A stretch of 64,000 nt of DNA, taken from Chrysoporthe austroafricana. Taxonomy: Eukaryota; Ascomycota; Sordariomycetes; Diaporthales; Cryphonectriaceae. The notes beneath the pieces were generated by a model. The model saw nothing but the letters and a program-made list of their open reading frames with translations, did not search any database and was not told the DNA's origin. Positions 44,801-55,537 of the stretch are shown in pieces. Location: assembly GCA_001051155.2 (NCBI GenBank), contig JYIP02000008.1, positions 3,038,001 to 3,102,000 on the forward strand, given 5' to 3'. Each line of letters starts with the position of its first letter. Position 1 is the stretch's first letter. The position numbers and the translations under genes are program-made.

Positions 44801-47800
44801 GCCGTGGCCGGTGATGAAAGGCTCAACCTCGCTGTCGAAGTCGGCCCTCATCCAGCATTAAAAGGGCCAGCGCAACAAAACATCTCGGATGCTCGCTCGT
44901 TGCCACTTGCGTATACGGGTGTCTTAAGTAGGGGTCTTCACGATGTTGAGGCCTTCTCAGATGCGCTTGGATTTGTGTGGACGCAGCTAGGACCGGATGC
45001 TGTTGATTTCACATCATTCCAGAGACTGGTCTCACCTGGTTGTTCTCCGAAGCTGGCGGTGGGCCTTCCGTCCTACCCCTGGAACCATGGCCGGGTTCAT
45101 TGGCATGAGTCGCGCCTCGCCAAGAAGACGAGGCTGAGGGGAGCCGCTTTCCATGAGCTCCTGGGCGTACCTTCACCCAACAATACGGACCGCGAGTTCC
45201 GGTGGCGGAACTTCCTCAAGGCAGACGAGATTCCGTGGCTGGATGGACATCAGCTGCAGGGGCAGACCGTTTTTCCTGCGGCGGGTTACGTATCCATGGC
45301 CCTGGAAGCTGCCAAGTGTCTCATTCGCAGTGGCAACAGGCCTGTGAAGGTCTTGGAAGTCCACGACCTAACCATTGGCAAAGCCATTGCCTTCGATGAA
45401 GGTGCTGGTTCTGCTGCTGAGACGCTTGTGACCTTGACCGCAATTGGAACTGGTCCTATTGACCACAGTGCTACGACTCATACTGCCATTTTCTCGGTCT
45501 ATTCATGTCCTAATGCTGAGTCGGCAAGTATGGAGCTGGTGTCGAGTGGAAGAGTCCGAATCGTCTATGGCACGCCCTCCTTTTCGACGCTGTCATCGTC
45601 TCCTCTGGATGACTCCAGAATGACGGAAATTGACTCGAAACGGTTTTACTCGTCGCTCGATGGGCTTGGGTACGGGTATAATGGGCCCTTTAGGACAATG
45701 TCCTCTATGAGAAGGAGGTTGGATCAAGCATCTGCTAGAGTATCCACGTATGGATACGAGGAGGATGATGATGTCCTGACTGTGCACCCTAGTATGCTGG
45801 ACGTTGCATTTCAGGCATCCTTCCTGGCCCTGTCGAGTCCAGGCGACGAACAGCTTTGGTCATTACACGTTCCCACGTCCATTAAGTGCATTCGGGTAAA
45901 CCCCGAGCTCTGTGCCTCGCTGCCGACCTCGCCCATCGACCTTCCCGTATCGGCCGTCTTGCACACTTCCGAATCCATTTCAATGAGAAGCAGCGTCGAT
46001 ATCTTCAGTGAAGACGGTCAGGATACCCTTCTCCAAGTAGAGGGCCTCGAAATGAGACCGTTTTCGCACGCCGTCGCTGCCGATGATCGCCCTATGTTTT
46101 CCACGACCCGATTTCAGATTGCTGCGCCAGACGCAGTTATCGCAGTGGGGGCTGACCGACCATCGCCAGAAGAGATTGATCTTGCTCTGGTTCTCGACCG
46201 AGTGGCTAGCTACTACTTGAAAAAGTGGAAGTTTGAGATGACGGCCGGTAAATGGGTGAATGGCGACAATGTGGGCCAACAACTACGAGAAAGGGCGATG
46301 AGGCTGATAAGGAGGCTTGGTAGCGGACCAAATGTGTCCGTGATGAACAAATGGGCTGGAGATGAGCACGAGCAAGTTCAGGCTCTCCTAGACAGGTACG
46401 TGAATAATGATGGGGAAAGACGACAGACTTACCAACAGTTCACTAGGTATCCGAAACAGGTTGACCTCCAAATCATCAAGACTGTCGGAGAAAGTGTTTC
46501 CGCCATTCTGCGAGGTGATCCGGACATATCAGACCATAGGGAGAACGAGCTCCTCGACCGGTTATATTCCGAAGGTCTCGGATGTTCTCAGTCCAACATC
46601 GTCATGGCTAGAATGGTACAACAGATTATGCATCGATATCCCCATGCCAAGGTCCTGGAGATCGGTGAGTGTTGGGTCACATAAAAGGAAAAACGTCCGT
46701 ACAGTTCAGTATTGCTGATACATGAAAACATCTAGATGCTCGGATGGGACATGCGACTCGGCCCATTCTGTCAGCAGCTGGAAGCACGTTCTCCTCATAC
46801 ACCTGTACAAATACCTCTGCGGAGGCTGTCGAAAAGGCCCAGAGATCGCTTGAACCCTTGACTCAGAAGATGGTTTTCAAGTCTTTCGACCCGACAAAGG
46901 CACCGTCGTCGCAAGGCTTCGAAGATCACTCATTCGATATTATCATTGCGTCCAACGCTCTGCTAAGCGCTTCACTCGACAAGCTTCTTGAGAACAGCCG
47001 TCGCATGCTGAGACCTGGTGGCTACCTCCTAGCTTCTGGTCTGTCAAATGACGACTCCATCAGCATGCAAATGTTGTTAGGTATTCTTAATAATGCGTTT
47101 GGTGGCGACAAGGAGGATATCCCCAAGAAAAGCGTTCAGATAACGGCGACATGGCACAACGCGTTGCGCAAGTCCGGGTTCTCAGGGGTCGACACAGCTA
47201 CACCAGGCGTTGGAGCAGTGTGGCCTCTCTCGGTAGTTGTCGCCCAAGCAGTTGATGACCGGGTTAGCTTCCTGCGAAGGCCTCTGTCAAAGCCTTCCAT
47301 GGTGCATCTCAACGAGGTCATTATTCTTGGTGGAGCCTCTCTCCAGACATCTTGCATCGCAGAAGACCTCTGTGAGATGTTGGAGGGCATCAGCGCCAAG
47401 GTCACCATCCTCGAAGGACTGCCCATCGATGAGCATGATATACAGCCCATGACCACGTTCATCAACCTGATCGATCTAGATGAACCAATCTTCAAGAATC
47501 TCACTGAGGAGACCATGGAGGGCCTTAAGTGTCTTTTCGAACTCGCTAGCAACGTTCTGTGGGTCACTGAGGGTGCAAGGACGAAGGAGCCATATCACAA
47601 CGCGAGCATCGGGTTTGGACGTTCTATCGCATACGAAATGCCGCACTTGTCTCTCCAATACCTGGACATGGACGTTGTAGGAGATCATGCGGCCATCACC
47701 ATCGCCGAGGCCATCCTCCGCCTAACTGCAATGGATCAGTGGGAAAGCCAAGGCATATCATCGCGGAGCTTATTGTGGTCCAAAGAACCCGAGCTATACG

Positions 47801-50800
47801 TTGAACGCGGCCGCATTCTGGTACCTCGCATTCTCCCTAACCATGATCAGAATGCAATGATCAATTCCTTGCGCCGGCCTATAACCAAAGTCGCTAATCT
47901 GCAAGATACGACGGTGTTCGTGTCTGAAGCTGCTGATGGGTCACCTATACTGGAGGAGCTGCCAGTAATACGTCCTTCGGAACAGCTTGCTTCGATACAA
48001 GTGAGCCATTCGATGATGTCTGCTATTAGTCTGGCTGACGAAGGCTTCCTCTTTGCTGCTCTGGGCAAAGACGTCGCAACGGGTGATACCGTGATGACTC
48101 TCAGCAATGTCAACTCGTCCAATGTTGCCTGTCTCGCAAGCGTGCCTGTGTCTGAATGCATTCCGGCGACACAAGCATCTACGCTCCTTGTCACCGTCGC
48201 AGGAGAGCTCTTGGCGGCCTCGTTCCTTTCCAGGCTACCTGCAAATAGCCATTTGCTTGTACATGAACCTGGAAATTTGGTTACGCTCGCCGCTGCGTTC
48301 AGGCGTCAAGCGGCCGCCAGGGGCACCCGTATCACCTTTAGCTCAGCAGCCTCAGGCGCCGCAGAGCCAGACGCGATACACCTGAAACCTTGGAGCTCCA
48401 AGCATGCGATGGCGCAGTTCCTTCCGACGGATCTGACCCACTTCCTTGATCTGGCGAGCACGGAGGACGTCGTCAGCCCCGTCATTCGAGAGTGTCTCCC
48501 CATTCGATGCAGGCAAATGGATGTTTCCCATCTGGTCCGTCGCCAGGCCGAGATTCCACCTTCACCGATGGACTCTGAAGTTATTATCAAGGTTCTCCAA
48601 GAAGCGGTCGATCGTGCGAAGACGATTGTCCTCGACTCAAACTCAACAGTTTGCTCCCGGGCCATTTGTCCCAGTGAGATCGGTGACTGCTCAGTGCCCA
48701 AGGGCCCAATGAGTATCATCGACTGGACCTTGGACAACTTAGTCCCTGTCCAGGTGCGACCCATCCATGCAGATCGCCTGTTCTCTAGGGACAAGACCTA
48801 TGTTCTTGTCGGTCTCGCAGGACAGCTCGGACAATCTATCTGCGAGTGGATGTCGCGCAACGGAGCAGGATATGTATGCCTGACCAGTCGAAGTCCTAAG
48901 CCAGATCCGAAATGGCAGGCCTCTATGAAGAAGGCCGGCACAACGGTCAGGTTCTTTGCAATGTAAGAATAATTGGTTCCCTTCTGTTATGACCGAGCGA
49001 GTCGGAGGAGCTAATGCGCATAAATCACAGGGACGTGACAGACGAGCAGGATGTGAGGAGGGTTGTAAACGACATTAGAGCATCATGCCCGCCAATTGCT
49101 GGCGTCGCAAATGGTGCTGCAGTGTTCCACGACGCGTCGTTCACGCAAATGACGCTTGATATGATGACAAGCGTAACGAAGCCCAAGATTGACGGCACCA
49201 GGAACCTCGACAAAGTTTTTGATGACGAGAGTCTAGATTTCTTCATCGTCTTCTCGTCTCTCACCTCTGTGATTGGTAACAGTGGGCAGTCTAACTACAC
49301 GGCAGCGAACGCCTACATGGCCGGCTTGGTAAGTTGAACCCGGAGAACAGAGGGTGGTCAAGGTTAAGCAATGGCTAATCAGTATTCCTCTTCCTCTAGG
49401 TGGGCCAGCGGAACAGGCGTGGTCTCGCCGGCACGTGCCTCGACATTGGACGGGTCGCCGGGATTGGCTTCATGGAACGGGCGGGCGACACCGCGCGGGA
49501 GCAGCTCATCAGGTACGGTTTCATGGCCATTTCTGAGACGGACCTCCATCAGCTGTTCGCCCAAGGCATCCTTGCTGGTGCGCCCAACTCGGGGCTGAAT
49601 CCAATCGTCACCACGGGGTGCAGGACGGTGCGCTCTGACGAGGAACCACGAGTGCAGTGGTTTGATGACCCTCGCTTTTCACACAAAGTCATGATCGAGG
49701 CGCACGACACGGACAACAGAATAGCTGGACAGAGGAGCGCCCTTCCTGCCCGCGAACAGCTTGCAGCTGCGACTTCAAAGGACGAGGTGCTGCAGATTCT
49801 TGAAGACTGTTTCGCCGCCAAGTTGGCAGTCATCTCACGACTGGATGAGGCACAGGTTGGCCACGATGTGCCCCTTTCTGAGCTCGGAATCGACTCCTTG
49901 GTTGCAGTCGAAGTCCGCAGCTGGTTTCTGAAGGAGGTCAAGGTTGACATGCCCGTCCTGAAGGTGCTCGGAGGTGGTTCCGTCACCGACCTTTGCCAAC
50001 AAGCAGTGGACAAACTGCCACAAGACCTCCTTCCAAATGTTGGCAAGCCAAAGTCATCAATATTGGTGACAGCAGAGACCAAGACTCCCTTTTCGGAGCA
50101 CAAGCCAACCCCAGCGCCAACAACCCCGTCGAGATCTCCAGCCAAGTTCAAGTCAGAATCTAGTAGTGAAAGCTCCCCATCCCAGGCCTCGTCTGGAAGA
50201 GCGTCGCCAAAGAGTCCACCATCTGATGTGAATACTCCTGTATCGTCTCTGTCGCGGGAGACGAGCGTCAGTACCGACCTCGGCAAGCTGACTTCAAATA
50301 CATTCTTCAAGGAGCCGCAGACAGAAGTTTCTCCCAAATCGGCGAGCGTAAGGAGAGAGCTCGTCTCCTTCCCACAGTCCCGCTTCTGGTTCCTGCAACA
50401 CCTAATCCAAGACCAGACCACGTTCAACGTTACATTCTACTACCACATCACTGGAGGTCTGAGAGTCGGCGATCTCGAAAGGGCCGTGCGTCTCGTCACC
50501 AACAGACACGAGTCCCTGAGGACTGCCTTTGTGGCGGACGACAAGGAAGCAGACGTGGCCTGGCAAGAAGTCCTCCCTCGCTCTCTCATCCGGTTAGAGC
50601 GACAGCAGATAGACCGTATCGAGGATGTTCAAGCCGCATATGCCGCCATGAAAGCCATCCCCTTCAACCTTGCAAGTGGCAACTTGCTGCGGATGATTCT
50701 GCTGGTTCTGTCTCCCACCGAGCATTATCTCCTGGTCAACTACCACCACATTCTGATGGACGGCGTCAGCCTCCAGAATTTTCTGGCTGATCTTGAGAAG

Positions 50801-53800
50801 GCCTACCAGAGGCAGTCTCTCGGTCCTTCGCCATACCAGCTACCAGACCTAGCAAGAAGCCAGCGTACTGCCTTTGAGAATGGGGACATGGATGAGGAGA
50901 TTGCGTATTGGAGGAAGGTGTTCCCAGATGGACACCCTGTGCTACCACTTCTACCAATGGCTCAGGTCAGCGCCCGTCTGCCCATGAGCCGCTTCCAGGT
51001 AAATCAGGTCGAAGCTAGGCTCAGCTCCGATCTGATGGCGCGGATCAGGGAGACATCAAGGGCACATCGCTCGACAACCTTTCACATCTACCTAGCGGTA
51101 TTTAAGGCAATGCTTTTCCGCTTTACAGATGCTGAAGACCTGACAATTGGTATTGCTGATGCCAACAGGAACGATAGTGACACCATGGGCACTATTGGGC
51201 TGATCCTCAACCTCCTCGCGCTGCGCTTCAAGCGCGACCTTGGTCAGCCTTTCGGTAACTGCGTGGTTGAGGCGCGGAATACGGCCTACGAGGCCCTCGC
51301 CCATTCGCGTGTGCCTTTCGATGTTCTCCTGACGGAACTCAATGTCCCCCGGTCAGCCTCGTACAGCCCCTTCTTCCAAGCCTTCTTCGACTATCGCCAG
51401 GGACAACAGGAGGTCTTGCAATTTGCCAACACCGAGTGGGAGTTCCTTGAGCTGCACCCGGGACAGACCGCGTACGACATGACGCTTGACATTACAGACA
51501 GTCCAGATAGTGCTCGCATCTTGTTCCGGACCCAAGCTGCTCTCTATGACACGACTGCGGCACAGTTGCTTCTAAATACTTATGTTCACCTGCTTGAGAC
51601 TTTCGTCAGCGACACGTCGTTGCAGCTGCAGGACCCGCCGTTGTTTAGTGGCAAGGAGCTGAGACGTGCCCTTGATGTAGGGCGAGGTTGGGATCTGATG
51701 TCCTCCTGGCCCGGCGGAACACTACCTCACAGGATTGATCAGGTTGCCCAAGAAAATAGTGACAACGTCGCTCTCAAAGATGGTCATGGTAGGGTGCTCT
51801 CCTACGCCACCATGACAGATCGAATTCAGGCCATAGCCGAGGCCATGCAGCAGTCTGGCGTTGTCGCCGGGTCTAGGGTCCTCGTTTTTGAGGACGCGAC
51901 AGCGGACTGGCCCTGTTCGATGCTTGCCATCATGCGTCTCGGTGGTGTCTACATCCCACTCGATCTCCGCAATCCCCTGCCGCGGCTAGCAGACGTTGCC
52001 GCGGCGTGTGAGCCGGCAGTAGTCTTAGTCGATGACAGCACTGCCAGCAATGCCCCGGAGGTGAACGTCACCGGCGCCAAGGTCGTCAACGTCTCCAATA
52101 TTGACACCAAACCTTCAGCCCCTATATCCAACGCTGCACATCCAGATGCTGTGGCTGCGATCCTCTTTACTAGCGGCTCCACTGGCAAACCCAAGGGAAT
52201 TATCGTCAAACACTCGGGCCTCCGCAATGAAATTGAAGGGTATGTAACCCAATGGGGCCACAAGGCGGAACGCGTCCTCCAGCAGAGCGCTTTCACATTC
52301 AACCACTCGTCTGATCAGATGTATACGGGTCTGGTGAACGGCGGCTTGGTCTATATCGTTCCCTGGAGCAAACGCGGCGATCCTATCGAGGTAACGAAGA
52401 TTATCCGAGATGAAGGCATTACGTATACCAAGGCTACCCCCGCAGAATACTCTCTCTGGCTCGATTACGGCCGTTACAACCTGAAGCAGGCCTCCCAGTG
52501 GCGCTTCGCCTTTGGTGGCGGTGAGCCCCTAGCGGATACCCTCATCAAAGAAATCGCGTCGCTGGAGCTGCCCAGGCTCCGTTTCTTCAATTCGTACGGG
52601 CCTACCGAGATCTCCATCTCCTCGACTAAGATGGAAGTTCCGTATCGCGAGAAGTCGTTCCCGCACCGAATTCCCTGCGGATACTCTCTTCCCAACTATG
52701 TTGCCTATATCCTCGACGGAGACCGCAATCCTCTCCCCGTCGGCATGCCTGGCGAGTTGTGGATCGGCGGCGCCGGTGTTTCCCTGGGCTACTTGAATAA
52801 CAAGGAGCTTACAAACCAGCACTTTCTGCCCAACCCGTACGCGCCTCCCGAGTACGTCGCACAGGGGTGGACCAGCATGTACCGTACGGGGGACATCGCC
52901 CACTTACAGGAGGATGGGGCAATGGTGTTCCATAATCGCGTCGCGGGAGACACGCAAGTGAAGATCCGCGGGCTGCGGATCGAGCTTGGGGATATCGAGA
53001 GCAATATGGTCCGGGCGGCCGGTGGGGCACTGAAGGAAGCTATCGTCACGCTGCGAGAGGGCGATCCGGAGTTCCTGGTGTCGCATGTCGTTTTTGCGCC
53101 GCAGCACGGTATTGCCGATACCGAAGCCTTCCTCCGCCAGTTGCTAAGGGACCTTCCAATTCCTCAGTACATGGTCCCAGTTGTGGCCATCCCTTTGGAC
53201 CGCATGCCGCTGAACAACCACTCCAAAGTTGACCGAAAGGCACTCAAAGCCATGTCGCTGCCGGAACGCATCAAGACTGGTGACGAGGAGGAGGCTGGAG
53301 AAGAGGAGGAGGGTGAGCTTTCTGAAACCATGATCCAGCTCAAGCGACTGTGGGAGCAGGCACTGCGGACCAAGGAGACCGGGCTCACCGTCACGCCGTC
53401 GACCGACTTCTTCACCATCGGCGGAAACTCACTGCTCGTCGTGAGACTGCAGGCTCGCATCCGCCAGATCTTCAACGTCACGGTGCGCCTTGTCGACCTC
53501 CTCGGCGCAAGCACCCTCAGCGAGATGGCACAGCTCCTCGAGCAGAGCCCCAATGTCGGCAGCATCGACTGGGAAGAACAGACTGCCCTCGGTGATGTCA
53601 CCATACCAGGCGGCATCCCTAGCCCCAGCAACATGATCAGGCAGACCGAAAAGGTCGTCCTCGTTACCGGTGCGGGCGGCTTCTTGGGGAAACATATTCT
53701 AGCCCAGCTGGTCGCCAGCCCTTCCATCGCCCGGGTTCACTGCATCGGTCTGCGGGACAAGCCCGCAGGCCATCCCCGCGAGCTAACAATGCTAGCCTCA

Positions 53801-54610
53801 CCCTCTCCCAAAATCACCATACACCGCGGTGACCTCTCAACTCCGTGGCTCGGGCTGGGCTCCGAAGCTGCGTTTGCGGCGCTCGCCGGCGAGGTAGACG
53901 CCATTCTGCACCTAGCGGCGGTGAGGTCCTTCTGGGACAACTACCATATCCTGCGGCCTAGCAACGTCGAGCCGACGCGGCAGCTGGTGCAGCTGGCGGC
54001 CGCACGCCGCGTGCCCGTGCACTACGTCTCCAGCGCCGGGGTGATGGGAGACGAGACCACGACTGCCGCATCGGCAGACACATACGTCCCGGCCATCGAT
54101 GGCTCGGACGGCTACGTGGCGAGCCGCTGGGTGTGCGAGCGGTTGTTGGAGAAGGCTTCACGGGATCTGGGGTTGCCGGTGTCCATCAACCGCTTCGTGC
54201 CGGCACGGGCGCCGCCGGCCCGCGGCGTCGTAGAAACGGCACTGGAGCACTTTGCTGGACTTGTGGACGCGGTGGGTGCGCTGCCTGAGGCGGGCGGGGT
54301 CGTTAGGGGCTCGTTTGATATGATGCCTGTTGACGAGGCGGCGGATAGGCTTGCACGGCTGCTGGTGTCATCATCACCACCTGGGGAGGTCCATTTTACG
54401 CACCACGAGAGTCCGGTGCGAATCGATGTCGCGGAGATGGTAGCCTCGTTGGAGGGGCGGCAGGGGACGGTGACCAAGAAAATCCCGGTTCTCAAGTTTA
54501 TCGGGCGTATGAAGGCTTTGGGCCTGGAGTATTTTGTAACATCACAAGCTTTGCAGATGAGTGGTTCTTCCCGGGAAGGGGTAAATGCAGTTTTGGAGTC
54601 GCGGAGGTAG
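41885..54610 (+). CDS. hybrid PKS-NRPS, trans-ER type
   Basis: Eight exons (41885-42170, 42262-42618, 42698-43012, 43201-43524, 43593-46664, 46736-48962, 49031-49328, 49400-54610) give 4029 residues in frame. Domains: KS with Cys180 (DTACSSS), His320 and His360; AT with GHSSGE (Ser652); DH with His980 ([12 protein letters not shown]) and Asp1164; MT whose SAM motif reads [11 protein letters not shown]; a non-functional ER-like region without a nucleotide motif; KR with GLAGQLGQS at 2144 and Tyr2283; ACP with Ser2459 (LGIDSL); C with HHILMDG at 2742-2748; A with [10 protein letters not shown] and pocket residues Asn3261, His3262 and Asp3265; T with Ser3637 (IGGNSL); and R with VTGAGGFLG and Tyr3865-x3-Arg3869. 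It makes a highly reduced polyketide, couples it to one amino acid and releases it reductively or by Dieckmann cyclisation. The partner ER is at 24380-25565. The amino acid is unknown. Confidence 0.96.
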
Positions 54611-55537
54611 TATTTACTGGCGTTCAGTTACTTAGGCCTAGGTGATGCTATACAAATCGAATAGATCAAATTGTTCAATTCAAGGGAAGAGCGGCAAATT
54701 GATCATAACCAATCGATCGTAGCCGCTGTACTCAAGAATGCTATCCTCATCTACTTATAACCAGATCAGGTTGAACCTACTTCTACTATTCCAAAGGGCT
54801 AAGCAAGTAATTGATGGACTTTGGAGCGAACGTTCTAAGCCACTCAGACTCTTCATAGAAGTTTCTCAAAGATAGAGGGTAATATACTATCCAAGTTGGT
54901 AGTTGCCCACGTGGCTGGTGCTGTATACTTAGCCAGTATATCGCCTGCACCCGGTCGCAATGCGTACGGGCGTATACCTTACAAACTAAAAAGGTTTCCT
55001 TACTCCACCCATATCAAATTCTATATCAAGCACTAGGCGAAAAGGCTGAGTCTCCGCATTTTATTATAAAACCGCCGAATTGCTGATTTGTAAAAGGCAT
55101 GATCTCGGTTTGAATTTTTTTTTCCCCTCGTTTAGTTGTTGGTCTAGGTTTCTAAAGCTTATAGCATGGCAGATATGACCACAGTGCAGCTAGACCGGTC
55201 TGCTACCTCGAAGCGGAGGGCGTTTGAAATAAGCACCTTCGCTGGGAACCTAGACAATGCAAATCTACGCCAGCGCCAATAGAATTTCAATCCGTCCCAA
55301 CGAGTAAAAGCAGTCGTAGTGAGGAAGAATATTGGGGGGGGGGGATGCCGCGTGGTCTTCTTTCTTCCTTTTTCCTTTCCCCCCCCTTTCTCGCTCTCTT
55401 AAATTCTTATCTCTCTCTTTGCGCTTTCACTCCTTTTTTACTTCCCCTTGACTAAAACAATTGCCTTCATCGTACAAGTCTACCGTTATGCAATATGCGA
55501 CATGAGAGATGTGCAAAAGTAATCCGTAAAATTCGAC
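54611..55537. other. intergenic, converging 3' ends of both megasynthases
   Basis: This 927-bp gap separates the PKS-NRPS (plus) and the NRPS (minus). It holds a T9 tract (55119), a G10 run (55335-55344) and a C/T-rich stretch (55360-55450). No gene is seen. Confidence 0.55.

Noticed and set aside
49549..50427. 292-codon minus frame inside the PKS-NRPS
   Set aside because: It is antisense to the ACP and linker region, which is intact and conserved on the plus strand.
53958..54495. antisense frames in the release domain
   Set aside because: The plus strand encodes an unbroken reductase-like domain; the antisense products are low complexity.
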